From Salinisphaera hydrothermalis C41B8 (GTDB lineage Bacteria; Pseudomonadota; Gammaproteobacteria; Nevskiales; Salinisphaeraceae): a stretch of DNA of 50,106 nucleotides. Under the pieces are notes generated by a model. It saw nothing but the letters and a program-made list of their open reading frames with translations. It was not told the DNA's origin and searched no databases. The DNA lies in NCBI RefSeq assembly GCF_000732535.1, contig NZ_APNK01000026.1, forward strand, positions 1 through 50,106, given 5' to 3'. The position numbers and the translations under genes were made by a program. Below are positions 16,883 to 26,140 of the stretch, one piece after another; the stretch's first letter is position 1, and each line of letters begins with the position of its first letter.

Positions 16883-17640
16883 TACTGCAAAAGCGGGTTG
16901 TCGGCAGTCTCGAGATCCACGCCGCGCAGTTCCGCTTCGGAGGCCAGCACCCGAATGTATTGGCTGACCGCACGCCGCCAGGAAGACTCGGTCAGATAAT
17001 CGGCGATCATGGCAGCGACATCGTCATAAGCCAGCGGCGCGCCGCCGCGGCGATCGTCCACACGCACGATATGATAGCCATAACGCGTCTCGACGGGCTT
17101 TTTCGCCAAGCCGATATCCAAGCGCAGCGCCACATTTTCCAGTTCCGGCACCGTCTGACCGCGCCCGATCCAACCGAGCGCGCCGTCGGCTGAGGCCGAT
17201 GGGCAGCGCGAATGCGTTCGCGCCAGTGCGGCGAAACTGTCCGGTTCGGTCTGAATACGCGCGATCAAATCGTCGGCCTGCTCGCGGGCCGTCACCCGGG
17301 CTTCGGGATCGTCGGGCGCGGCGGCCAGCAGGATATGCGCCATGTCGACGCGGACCGGCGTCACGAATCGCTCCCGGTTGGCTTCGAAGTAGCGCCGGCA
17401 ATCGTCGTCGCTGGACTCGGGCACCGTGACCTCTGCGGCCAGCAGTTCGTCGATTGCGGCATCCAGGCGCTCGGCGGTCTCGATGCCGACGGCCTCGGCG
17501 CGCTGGCGCAGCAGCTCCTTGACGGCCAGTCGCCGTGTGGCTTCGGCGCGTTTTTCGTCGATCGTGCCGGATTCGACTTCGCCGGACTCAGCGTTGATAT
17601 GGTGCTCTGGCAGTACGACGCGGTTGACCATGGCAAGCAT
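16882..17640 (-). CDS. Parvulin-type peptidyl-prolyl isomerase of the nar operon
   Basis: 252 residues without a signal peptide, so probably cytoplasmic. The N-terminal helical part is NifM/SurA-like (about 1-90). The parvulin domain spans about 95-200: VDMAHILLAA, DSFAALARTHSRCPSASADGALGWIGRGQTVPE and TRYGYHIVRVDDR. A helical tail follows. The start at 17640 has AAGAGAG upstream. PpiC genes directly after narI are known in Pseudomonas and relatives, where the protein is thought to help fold or assemble nitrate reductase. Here it lies 23 bases after narI and is coupled to the next gene. Confidence 0.9.
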   Translation of the reverse strand: MLAMVNRVVLPEHHINAESGEVESGTIDEKRAEATRRLAVKELLRQRAEAVGIETAERLDAAIDELLAAEVTVPESSDDDCRRYFEANRERFVTPVRVDMAHILLAAAPDDPEARVTAREQADDLIARIQTEPDSFAALARTHSRCPSASADGALGWIGRGQTVPELENVALRLDIGLAKKPVETRYGYHIVRVDDRRGGAPLAYDDVAAMIADYLTESSWRRAVSQYIRVLASEAELRGVDLETADNPLLQ

Positions 17641-17663
17641 AAGCGGCTCTCTTGTTCGACGGT

Positions 17664-18377
17664 TTAAGGGCGCTCGGAACGCGCTGTCGCCCGCGCACGG
17701 TACTCACGCACGACCTGATAGCGTCGACCGGCATAGCGATACGGCACGCTCCAGATATGCACCAGGCGTGTGAACGGGAAGGCCAGGAACACGGTCAGCC
17801 CCAGAAACAGGTGGACCTTGAACACCCAGTACACGCCGGACAGATAAGTCGAGGCGCCCGGCCGGAACGTCACGATGTGCTGGGCCCAGCCGATCAGCTT
17901 CTCCATTTCCTCACCACCCAAATGCTGGGCCGAAATCGGAATGGTCGCCAAGCCGAACACGAGTTGCACATACAGCAGGATCAGAATGAATTTATCGCCG
18001 CGCAACGACTGAGCACTCACCAGCCGATGAAACAGTCGTCGATAAAGCAATATCGTGGCCCCCACCAGGGCCGCCGTGCCGGCCAACCCCCCCGAGATCA
18101 TCGCGAGCAACTGCTTGCTGTGGGCGGTCAATCCCAAATAGGGATAGAACGAGACCGGCATCAACAGCCCGATCAGGTGGCCGAAAAATAGGAAGATAAC
18201 GCCCAGGTGGAAGAGATAACTCCCGACCTGGAAGACCATCGAGTTGTTCAATAACTGGCTGGAATTGGTTTTCCAGGTGTACTGGCTCATGTCATAGCGC
18301 ACGAGACTACCGAACAAAAAGATCGTGCCGGCGATATAGGGATAGATCTGAAACAGGATGTAATCGAGCGTATGCAT
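17664..18377 (-). CDS. narI: Respiratory nitrate reductase gamma subunit (cytochrome b)
   Basis: 237 residues, starting at ATG 18377 (MHTLDYILFQIYPYIAGTIF), four bases after the narJ stop; the frame open to 18506 would add 43 unlike residues. Five transmembrane helices. Heme b ligands match the E. coli positions: His57 and His67 in helix 2 (SYLFHLGVIFLFFGHLIGL), and His189 and His207 in helix 5 (FKVHLFLG, RLVHIW). It takes electrons from quinol at the periplasmic side and passes them to NarH. Part of the same transcript as narK-G-H-J. Confidence 0.96.
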   Translation of the reverse strand: MHTLDYILFQIYPYIAGTIFLFGSLVRYDMSQYTWKTNSSQLLNNSMVFQVGSYLFHLGVIFLFFGHLIGLLMPVSFYPYLGLTAHSKQLLAMISGGLAGTAALVGATILLYRRLFHRLVSAQSLRGDKFILILLYVQLVFGLATIPISAQHLGGEEMEKLIGWAQHIVTFRPGASTYLSGVYWVFKVHLFLGLTVFLAFPFTRLVHIWSVPYRYAGRRYQVVREYRARATARSERP

Positions 18378-18381
18378 GATC

Positions 18382-19101
18382 TCAGCCTCCGTGGGCCGAC
18401 CCGGCGCGATGGCCGTCGCTATCGGGCGGCGCCTGACGTGTTGCGCCGCAGTTGGTATGGGTATCGCCGGGACCAAACGTGACCGGCTTTTCCATCCAGA
18501 CCGCATCGATTGCGGCTGGCGTATCGTCGCGTTTTTCCCGGCCGGCCATGTCGATCAACCCCTCCGGCGCGGGGTCGGCGCCAATCAGCCGCAGCAATAC
18601 CGTGAATGCACTGGCATAAGCGCTGCCGCGTTCGGCCAGACGCACCCGGATCCGCTGGAGTACGTGGGTGGTTTCAACCAGCCAGCGATACGCCTCGGCC
18701 TCCGGCAGCTGTGCACAGAACTCCAGAAATACCGGGAGAAAATCGGGCAGTTCACGTGCGTCGATCTCGAGGCCGCGTTCGTGATAGGCGCTTTTGAGTT
18801 CGAGCATGGCCGGACCGCGGTCGCGTGACTCGCCGTAGATGTGCTCGAAGACGTACAACGAGACTTTGCGGCCGCGATCGAACGTATCGATGTAGCGCGC
18901 CTGAATGTCGAGCAGATCGCGCCCGGCCAGTTCATCGACAAACGCGCGGACCGCCGCGCGCTCGGCGCCGTTGAGCTCGGGCGGCGCACACAGCATATCG
19001 GCGAGCTCGGCGGCATGACTCTGGAGTTCCGCGCTCGGGTAGTCGAGCACCCGGGACAGGGCCGCCAGTACCCGACCCCGCGTATGGTCGTTGTCCATCA
19101 T
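18382..19101 (-). CDS. narJ: Nitrate reductase assembly chaperone NarJ
   Basis: 239 residues, helical. Contains the NarJ/TorD-family blocks YIDTFDRGRKVSLYVFEH, RDRGPAMLELKSAY and ELPDFLPVFLEF. NarJ binds the NarG N-terminus and oversees insertion of molybdenum cofactor and the FS0 cluster before NarGH docks on NarI; it is not part of the final enzyme. The start overlaps the narH stop by four bases (ATGA), giving tight coupling. The C-terminal 40 residues are polar and not conserved. Confidence 0.95.
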   Translation of the reverse strand: MMDNDHTRGRVLAALSRVLDYPSAELQSHAAELADMLCAPPELNGAERAAVRAFVDELAGRDLLDIQARYIDTFDRGRKVSLYVFEHIYGESRDRGPAMLELKSAYHERGLEIDARELPDFLPVFLEFCAQLPEAEAYRWLVETTHVLQRIRVRLAERGSAYASAFTVLLRLIGADPAPEGLIDMAGREKRDDTPAAIDAVWMEKPVTFGPGDTHTNCGATRQAPPDSDGHRAGSAHGG

Positions 19102-20660
19102 TTCCGGGCCCCGCTTTCAGCTTCGGGGCGCGGCGCGCCGGGGGCGTGATCACGCTGTTGTGGGCTTTTGGAACCGAACAGGTTGCCGCGGGTCACGCCA
19201 TCGGTATGACAACCGTCGCCGAAGGAAAAACCGCAGCCGGAGCGCTGTCCCCAGGGGTCGGCCGTGGCCATCTCGCGGTGGCCGGTCGGAATCACGAAGC
19301 GATCCTCGTAATTGGCGATCGCCATGGTCTGGTACATATCGTCGACCAGCGCTGGCGTCAGCCCCACCTGTGCCAGCACGGCCTCGTTGGGCGTATCGCC
19401 GACGGTCAGTGAGCGTCGGTAGCGGCGCATGGCCAGCAGCCGCCTGAGCCCGTTAATGATCGGCTCTTCCTCTCCGGCGGTCAGAAGGTTGGCCAGATAC
19501 TTGACCGGGATCTTGAGTGAGGCCACATCTGGAATCTCGCCGTCGGCGGCAATGTTACCGGCGTCCGCAGCAGCCTGGACCGGCGACAACGGCGGCACAT
19601 ACCAGACCATCGGCAGCGTCCGATATTCCGGGTGCAGCGGGAAGGCGACCCGCCATTCCTTGGCCATTTTCCAGACCGGCGAACGTTTGGCGGCCTCCAG
19701 CCAGTTGTCCGGTACACCATCGGCGCGCGCCTGAGCCTGGACCTCCGGATCGTGGGGATCCAGAAAGATATCCATCTGGGCTTCGTAGAGATCGGCCTCG
19801 TTGGCTACACTCGCGGCCTCCTTGATCCGATCGGCGTCATACAGCATCACGCCCAGATAGCGGATGCGTCCGACACACGTCTCCGAACAGACCGTCGGTT
19901 CGCCGGCCTCGATACGCGGATAACAGAAGATGCATTTTTCGGACTTACCTGACTGCCAGTTGTAGTAGATCTTCTTGTACGGGCAGCCCGAAATGCACAT
20001 GCGCCAGCCGCGGCAGCGGTCCTGGTCGATCAACACGATGCCGTCTTCGGCGCGTTTGTAGATCGCCCCGCTCGGGCACGATGCGACACAGCTCGGGTTG
20101 AGGCAGTGCTCGCACAGCCTCGGCAGATACATCATGAAGGTGTGTTCGAACTGGCCGTAGATCTCGGTCTGGATGTTGGCGAAGTTGTAGTCGCGCTTGC
20201 GCTTGGCGAACTCACCGCCGAGGATCTCCTCCCAGTTCGGGCCCCACTCGATCTTGTCCATCGGGGCGCCGGTAATCGCGGAGTAGGGCTTGGCTGTCGG
20301 CTGCGCTTTCGATGCTGGCGCGTTTTGCAGCCGCTGGTAGTCGAAGTTGAACGGCTCGTAGTAGTCGTCGATCTCGGGCAGATGCGGATTGGCGAAGATC
20401 TTGGCCAGCAGCCGCCATTTACCGCCCTGTCGCGGGGTGATATCGCCGTCGTCGCGGCGCACCCAGCCGCCTTTCCAGCGATCCTGGTTTTCCCACTCTT
20501 TGGGATAGCCGACACCGGGTTTGGTCTCGACGTTGTTGAACCACATGTACTCGGCGCCCTCGCGCGACGTCCAGACGTTCTTGCAGGTCACCGAACAGGT
20601 GTGGCACCCGATGCATTTGTCCAGGTTCAGGACCTTGCCGATCTGGGCCCGTATCTTCAT
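19098..20660 (-). CDS. narH: Respiratory nitrate reductase beta subunit (Fe-S)
   Basis: 520 residues, cytoplasmic. Four cysteine groups bind three 4Fe-4S and one 3Fe-4S cluster: CIGCHTCSVTC (16-26), CEHCLNPSCVASCP, CRGWRMCISGCP and CIFCYPRIEAG followed by CSETC. The tryptophan in CRGWRMC replaces a cysteine, as in E. coli NarH, marking the 3Fe-4S site. Electrons pass through it from NarI hemes to NarG. The extreme C-terminus (after about residue 480) is hydrophilic and variable. It starts 46 bases after narG. Confidence 0.97.
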   Translation of the reverse strand: MKIRAQIGKVLNLDKCIGCHTCSVTCKNVWTSREGAEYMWFNNVETKPGVGYPKEWENQDRWKGGWVRRDDGDITPRQGGKWRLLAKIFANPHLPEIDDYYEPFNFDYQRLQNAPASKAQPTAKPYSAITGAPMDKIEWGPNWEEILGGEFAKRKRDYNFANIQTEIYGQFEHTFMMYLPRLCEHCLNPSCVASCPSGAIYKRAEDGIVLIDQDRCRGWRMCISGCPYKKIYYNWQSGKSEKCIFCYPRIEAGEPTVCSETCVGRIRYLGVMLYDADRIKEAASVANEADLYEAQMDIFLDPHDPEVQAQARADGVPDNWLEAAKRSPVWKMAKEWRVAFPLHPEYRTLPMVWYVPPLSPVQAAADAGNIAADGEIPDVASLKIPVKYLANLLTAGEEEPIINGLRRLLAMRRYRRSLTVGDTPNEAVLAQVGLTPALVDDMYQTMAIANYEDRFVIPTGHREMATADPWGQRSGCGFSFGDGCHTDGVTRGNLFGSKSPQQRDHAPGAPRPEAESGARK

Positions 20661-20706
20661 GGCCGAATCTCCCCATATTGTCGAGCGCCGTCGTCACTCG
20701 GCGACT

Positions 20707-23700
20707 TCATCGCACGTACCCCTGATCGCGAATGCTCTGGTTATCACCTTCCAGCCAGTCGACATCGCGCATTTTGCGGATCACCACGAAATCGTCTCGA
20801 TTGGAGCCGACCGTGCCGTAGTAATTGAAGCCGTAACTGAACTGCGCGTAGCCGCCGATCATGTGGGTCGGCTTGATCAGCGTGCGGGTCACCGAGTTGT
20901 GGATGCCCCCACGATTGCCGGTGATTTCGGAGCCGGGGGTGTTCACCGTGCGGTCCTGGGCGTGGTACATCATGGCCATGCCTTCACGCACACGCTGCGA
21001 AACCACGGCGCGAGCAACCACGGCGCCGTTGACGTTGTAGCCCTCGATCCAGTCGTTGTCCTCGATGCCGGCGCGCTTGGCATCGGCCTCCGAGATCCAG
21101 ATGATCGGCCCGCCGCGGGAGAGCGTGAGCATGATCAGATTATCGGTGTAGGTGCTGTGAATGCCCCATTTCTGATGTGGTGTGATCCAGCTCAGCACTA
21201 TCTCGGTATTGCCGTTGGGCCGCGTGTTCATGATCGACTTCCAGGTCTTGGTATTGACCGGGGGTCGATAGGTGGTGAAGCCTTCGCCGAATGCGCGCAT
21301 CCACTGGTGATCCAGATAAAAATGCTGGCGCCCGGTCAACGTGCGCCAGGGGATCAGTTCGTGGACGTTGAGATAGCTGCCGTTGTAGGTCGTGTCTTCA
21401 TCGGATACGCCAGACCAGACCGGCGAGGTGATGACCCGGCGTGGCTGGGCCACTATGTCGCGGAATTTGATGTGCTCGCCGGCCCGGGATGAGGCCAGAT
21501 GGGCGTGCTCGCGGCCGGTCGATGCCGATAGCGCATTCCAGGCCTTCATCGCCACCGCACCGTTGGTTGACGACGACAGCGTCATGACCGTATCGGCAGC
21601 CTGGATCGCATCCGCCATGCGCGGCCGACCATGTCGATCCCGCCCATGCACCGCGCCGAGTTCGGCGATTTCGCCCGCGGTTTCCCATTGCAGGCCCTTT
21701 TCCTCGTTGCCGTGTGCTTCAAGCGCCGGGCCGACGGCGTTGTAGCGATCGTAGGTCGCGGGGTAGTCGCGCTCGACGACCTTGATCGCCGGCATGGTCT
21801 TGCCGGGTATGGGGTCGCAGCCGCCGTCGTGCCACTCGGCCACATCGAAGGGCTGGCCCAGTTCGCCGGGCGAATCATGCTTGAGCGGCGCGGTCACCAC
21901 ATCGGCTTCCACGCCCAGCCGACCGTCGGCGACCTGCGAGAATGCCCCGGCAATGCCCTTGAAGATATCCCAGTCCGAACGCGACTCCCAAGCCGGGTTG
22001 ACGGCCTCGGACAGCGGATGAATGAAGGTATGCATATCCGAGGTGTTGAGATCGTTCTTCTCGTACCAGGTCGCCGTCGGCAATACGATGTCCGAGTACA
22101 GACAGGTCGAGGACATCCGGAAATCCAGCGTGACGAGCAGATCGAGCTTTCCGCGGGGCGCCTCGTCGTGCCAGACCACCTGCTCTGGACGCAGACCGCC
22201 CTCTGCGCCCAGATCCTTGCCCTGTACGCTGTCCTCGGTGCCCAGCAGGTGCTTGAGGAAATATTCGTGCCCCTTGCCTGAGGCACCCAGCAGATTCGAG
22301 CGCCAGATGAACATGTTGCGCGGCCAGTTCTCGGGCGCGTCCGGGTCCTCGCAGGCCATGCGCAGATCGCCGCTTTTGAGCTGTTCGACCACGTACTCAA
22401 CCGGGTCGCGGCCGGCTTGCGCGGCCTCGCGGGCGATCTTTAAAGGATTGCGGTTGAGCTGCGGCGCCGAAGGCAGCCAGCCCATGCGCTCGGCGCGCAC
22501 GTTGTAGTCGATCAGGCTGCCCGTCCACTGTTTAGGATCGGCCAGGGGAGAAAGAATCTCGTCGACCCCGACCTGCTCGTAACGCCACTGATCGGAATGG
22601 GCATAGAAAAACGAGGTGCCATTCATCTGACGCGGAGGACGCAGCCAGTCCAGACCGAACGCCACCGGCAGCCAGCCGTCCAGCGGTCGCAGATTCTCCT
22701 GGCCGACATAATGGGCCCAGCCGCCGCCGTTGACGCCGATCGTGCCGCACATCATCAGCATGTTGATGATGCCGCGGTAGTTCATGTCGTTGTGGTACCA
22801 ATGGTTCAGACCGGCGCCGAGGATCACCATCGACTTGCCCTGCGTCTGCGCCGCCGTTTCAGCGAAACGCCGCGCGACATGGATCACATGCGCGGCTGGC
22901 ACGCTTGTGATCGTTTCTTGCCAGGCCGGTGTGTAGGGCACGTCTTCATCATAATGGCGCGCGGTGCCGTCGTCGTAGCCGCGATTGACGCCGTAGTGGG
23001 CGACCAGAAGGTCGTAGACCGTGGCCACCCGCGCGGTCTTGCCGTCGGCAAGCCGGATCCGGGTCACCGGCACACGTCGCCAGAGCACGTCTTCCTGCAC
23101 GTTGGGCGTGTATTGCTCGTGCACGAAGCCGCCGAAATAGGGAAAGCCGACCAGCGCCGTGTCGTCACCGTGATCAATGAAGCTCAGCCGCGCGTGGATT
23201 TCGACGTCGTCCGCGGTTTTCTGCTCCAGGTTCCAACGTCCGCTGTCGTCCCAGCGAAAACCGATCGAGCCCTGCGGCACCGCCGGCGCGTCGCGGGTGT
23301 CGTCCCAGACCACGGTTTTCCAGTCGCCGTGTTCGCCGGCCTCTTTGGTCAGGTCGCTGGCGCGTAGGAATCGCCCCGCGACGAAGCCGTCGTCATGTGG
23401 ATCGAGCTGCACCAGCATGGGCAGATCGGTCAGACGCCGGCAGTAATCCTGAAAATACGGGTCGGGCCGCTCGACGTGAAATTCCTTGAGGATCACATGG
23501 CCGAGCGCCATGGCGAGTGCGGCGTCGGTCCCTTGCTTGGGCGACAGCCACAGGTCGGCGAACTTGGTGGCCTCGGCATAGTCCGGGGAGCACACAACGA
23601 TCTCGGTGCCGTTGTAGCGCGACTCCGTCATGAAATGGGCATCCGGCGTGCGCGTCTGTGGCACGTTCGAACCCCACAGCATGATGAACTTGCTGTTGTA

Positions 23701-24432
23701 CCAGTCCGCCGACTCCGGCACGTCGGTCTGCTCGCCCCAGGTCTGCGGCGAGGATGGCGGCAGGTCGCAGTACCAGTCGTAGAACGACAGCGGAACACCG
23801 CCGATAAGCGACAGATAGCGCGCCCCCGAGGCATAGGACAGCATCGACATGGCCGGGATCGGCGAAAAGCCGGCGATCCGGTCCGGTCCCCAGCGCTCGA
23901 TGGTGTGGACATTGGCCGCGGCGATCAGTTCGTTGAGCTCGCCCCAGCTGGCGCGCACCATGCCGCCGAGCCCTCGGCGTTTCTGATAGCTGCGCCGGCT
24001 GGCTTCGTCATCGACGATCGAGGCCCAGGCGTCGACCGGGTTGTCATACCGGGCACGGGCTTCGCGCCAGAGCTTGATCAGCGTGGCCCGCACCAGGGGA
24101 TACTTGAGTCGATTCGCGCTGTAGATGTACCAGGAATAACTGGCCCCGCGCGGACAGCCTCTGGGTTCGTGGTTGGGGAGATCGGCCCGGGTACGCGGAT
24201 AGTCGGTCTGCTGAGTCTCCCAGGTGACCAGCCCTTCCTTGACGTAGATCTTCCATGAGCAGGCGCCGGTGCAGTTCACGCCATGCGTCGAGCGCACGAT
24301 GCGGTCGTGCTGCCAGCGCTGCCGGTAGGCGTCTTCCCAGGCACGATCGTCGGTACTGGTTTCGCCGTGCTCGTCGGCAAACACGTCTTGCTTGCGCTTG
24401 AAATAAGTCAGGCGGTCGAGGAAATGACTCAT
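20707..24432 (-). CDS. narG: Respiratory nitrate reductase alpha subunit (molybdenum)
   Basis: 1241 residues, the expected length. Reduces nitrate to nitrite at a Mo-bisMGD centre on the cytoplasmic face. FS0 cluster ligands are visible as His50, Cys54, Cys58 (HGVNCTGACSW) and Cys93 (GCPRG). Asp223 in YCDLPP corresponds to the E. coli molybdenum ligand Asp222. Cofactor-binding blocks WGSNVPQTRTPDAHF and LGAGLNHWYHND are intact. No twin-arginine export signal, so it is the membrane-bound cytoplasmic type and not Nap. It lies 62 bases after narK and probably shares the FNR/Dnr-controlled promoter. A plus-strand open frame within it is only a GC-content shadow. Confidence 0.98.
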   Translation of the reverse strand: MSHFLDRLTYFKRKQDVFADEHGETSTDDRAWEDAYRQRWQHDRIVRSTHGVNCTGACSWKIYVKEGLVTWETQQTDYPRTRADLPNHEPRGCPRGASYSWYIYSANRLKYPLVRATLIKLWREARARYDNPVDAWASIVDDEASRRSYQKRRGLGGMVRASWGELNELIAAANVHTIERWGPDRIAGFSPIPAMSMLSYASGARYLSLIGGVPLSFYDWYCDLPPSSPQTWGEQTDVPESADWYNSKFIMLWGSNVPQTRTPDAHFMTESRYNGTEIVVCSPDYAEATKFADLWLSPKQGTDAALAMALGHVILKEFHVERPDPYFQDYCRRLTDLPMLVQLDPHDDGFVAGRFLRASDLTKEAGEHGDWKTVVWDDTRDAPAVPQGSIGFRWDDSGRWNLEQKTADDVEIHARLSFIDHGDDTALVGFPYFGGFVHEQYTPNVQEDVLWRRVPVTRIRLADGKTARVATVYDLLVAHYGVNRGYDDGTARHYDEDVPYTPAWQETITSVPAAHVIHVARRFAETAAQTQGKSMVILGAGLNHWYHNDMNYRGIINMLMMCGTIGVNGGGWAHYVGQENLRPLDGWLPVAFGLDWLRPPRQMNGTSFFYAHSDQWRYEQVGVDEILSPLADPKQWTGSLIDYNVRAERMGWLPSAPQLNRNPLKIAREAAQAGRDPVEYVVEQLKSGDLRMACEDPDAPENWPRNMFIWRSNLLGASGKGHEYFLKHLLGTEDSVQGKDLGAEGGLRPEQVVWHDEAPRGKLDLLVTLDFRMSSTCLYSDIVLPTATWYEKNDLNTSDMHTFIHPLSEAVNPAWESRSDWDIFKGIAGAFSQVADGRLGVEADVVTAPLKHDSPGELGQPFDVAEWHDGGCDPIPGKTMPAIKVVERDYPATYDRYNAVGPALEAHGNEEKGLQWETAGEIAELGAVHGRDRHGRPRMADAIQAADTVMTLSSSTNGAVAMKAWNALSASTGREHAHLASSRAGEHIKFRDIVAQPRRVITSPVWSGVSDEDTTYNGSYLNVHELIPWRTLTGRQHFYLDHQWMRAFGEGFTTYRPPVNTKTWKSIMNTRPNGNTEIVLSWITPHQKWGIHSTYTDNLIMLTLSRGGPIIWISEADAKRAGIEDNDWIEGYNVNGAVVARAVVSQRVREGMAMMYHAQDRTVNTPGSEITGNRGGIHNSVTRTLIKPTHMIGGYAQFSYGFNYYGTVGSNRDDFVVIRKMRDVDWLEGDNQSIRDQGYVR

Positions 24433-24493
24433 GAATGGGCTCCTGATTTGATCGCGCTGGCCGGGGTGTCGTCTGTAGCGGCGTGTTGCGCGA

Positions 24494-25843
24494 TCATGCC
24501 GAGGCCTTGCTGGGTTTTGCGGTTGGTTGCTTGCGCTGTTCGCGCTTCAGGGCGGCGATGAGCACGCCGGTCAGCGCGATGCTTGCCAGCGCCAATCCGA
24601 TGTAGACGGAAAAGCCCCAGGCATAACCGCTCGGCCCGAACCAACTCACAAATTGCCCGAGCAACGGCGGCACGGCGAAGCCGCCGAGCGCACCGAGCCC
24701 GCCGACCCAGCCTGAGGCGCCGCCGACGGCATCGGGAACATAGCGGGGCAGCATGCAGAACACCGCGGCGTTGTTGACGCCCATACCTATGGCAATGCAG
24801 ATCTCGCCGGCGATCGACAAGACGAACGTGCCGGAGAACGTCATCAGCAGGGCCCCGATGAGCAGTAGCGTCAGTGATGCCACTGCGACTTTTTCGCCCC
24901 CCAGCCGATCCGCCCAGCCGCCGCCGGGCACTCGGATGAGCGACGACAACAACGAAAAGCCTGCCGTCAGCTCGACAGCGGTCCAGTGCGTGGTATGAAA
25001 GTAGGTCTGCCAGTAGGTTGCCAGCCAGGCGGTGAGCGCTAGGAAACCGCCGAAGGTGGTGAAGTAAAGCAAGACGAGCGGCCAGGTCTGCCATTGCCGA
25101 GCCGCTTCGACGAGCGTACGGAAGGCATTGTCCTGCGGGAATAATTCCTGGCCCGCCGAGCCTGCGGTGCGGCGGGCGTCCTCGCGCGACAGGCCCTGCG
25201 CCCGGAGCTGGAAATAACCCGCGTTGTGGCTCAGCAGGAAATATAGGGCGACGCCGAGCACTACGATGGCGATCGACACCATATAGGCTGCCCACAGACC
25301 CCAGAATGCGATGATCAGCGGCAGTATCAGCGCCACAAGCCCGGGAGAGGTATTACCGAGCCCGGCATAGGTCCCCAGCGCCCAGCCTTGACGCTGCTTG
25401 GGAAACCAATAAGAGACCTGACCGATACCCACCGAGAAGGTCGCAATCCCGCAGCCGCCCAGCGCGCCGAAGAACAGCAGCAACGGATAATAAGACTGGG
25501 TCAGATGTTCCGGGTACAGGGTGATCAACATCCACCACAGGCCGGCGATGCCGATCACCGAAAGCACCAGCAGAATCAGAAACGGCAACTTGCCGCCATT
25601 ATTGTCCACCCAGGCTCCGAACGGGATTCGGAGCAATGAACCGGTGAGCATCGGGATCGCCACCAGAAAGCCGACCTGGCCGGGCGAGAGTTTCATTACC
25701 TCGATGAAGCTTTGAGCCGTTGGGCCGAACAACGAGACGGCGCCAAAGCCTATGAAAAAACCGAGAGTTGCCCCGAATAGCGCTTTCGACGGGCTACCGA
25801 CGATGGCGCCTGCAGCAGAGGAATGTCGATCGCCTACGGCCAT
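24494..25843 (-). CDS. narK: Nitrate/nitrite transporter, NarK family
   Basis: About 449 residues from ATG 25843 (MAVGDRHSS), with AGGA upstream; a TTG two codons earlier is also in frame. Twelve hydrophobic helices of the major facilitator superfamily. The two nitrate signature motifs are visible (AGLGNTSPG in helix 5 and MGVNNAAVF in helix 11), as are the substrate-binding arginines in helices 2 and 8 (LLRIPFG, LIRVPGG). It brings nitrate to cytoplasmic NarG, by proton symport or nitrite exchange; which of the NarK1 or NarK2 types it is cannot be decided by eye. First gene of the nar operon. Confidence 0.95.
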   Translation of the reverse strand: MAVGDRHSSAAGAIVGSPSKALFGATLGFFIGFGAVSLFGPTAQSFIEVMKLSPGQVGFLVAIPMLTGSLLRIPFGAWVDNNGGKLPFLILLVLSVIGIAGLWWMLITLYPEHLTQSYYPLLLFFGALGGCGIATFSVGIGQVSYWFPKQRQGWALGTYAGLGNTSPGLVALILPLIIAFWGLWAAYMVSIAIVVLGVALYFLLSHNAGYFQLRAQGLSREDARRTAGSAGQELFPQDNAFRTLVEAARQWQTWPLVLLYFTTFGGFLALTAWLATYWQTYFHTTHWTAVELTAGFSLLSSLIRVPGGGWADRLGGEKVAVASLTLLLIGALLMTFSGTFVLSIAGEICIAIGMGVNNAAVFCMLPRYVPDAVGGASGWVGGLGALGGFAVPPLLGQFVSWFGPSGYAWGFSVYIGLALASIALTGVLIAALKREQRKQPTAKPSKASA

Positions 25844-25927
25844 GCTCAAAATCCTGGCGGCATACGCTGGCCCGTCGGGCGGGGGGCCGAGTATTTATGG
25901 GAGTGGGAATCGGTATTTTCGGAGTCG

Positions 25928-25969
25928 AGGCTACAGCGCGTTCGGGTACTCGAAATTGATACAGATCAA
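25928..25969 (-). promoter_or_regulatory. FNR/Dnr box and -10 element of the narKGHJI operon
   Basis: TTGATACAGATCAA at 25956-25969 is a perfect TTGAT-N4-ATCAA palindrome. On the minus strand TAGCCT at 25928-25933 sits exactly at -12 to -7 if the box centre is at -41.5. The plus strand lacks a -10 at the mirror position, so the site points toward narK. It lies about 113 bases upstream of the narK start. Confidence 0.8.
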
Positions 25970-26140
25970 GTGAGCTTCGACATCGCCGCTCGGCCCGGTG
26001 GGGTACCTGTCTGGGGAAGCACCGGGGCCGGTTACAGTCCGATGGCGACTGGTCTCAGAAATCCTCCGACGCTTGCGCTTGCTGCGCGCCGTTTCGGCGT
26101 CGGGCTATGCTTTTATTATTCGTCTGCAAAAGGTTGTCGT

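Noticed and set aside
20521-24258. Long plus-strand open frames antisense to narG and narH
   Set aside because: Same GC-content effect; the minus-strand genes are unmistakable.
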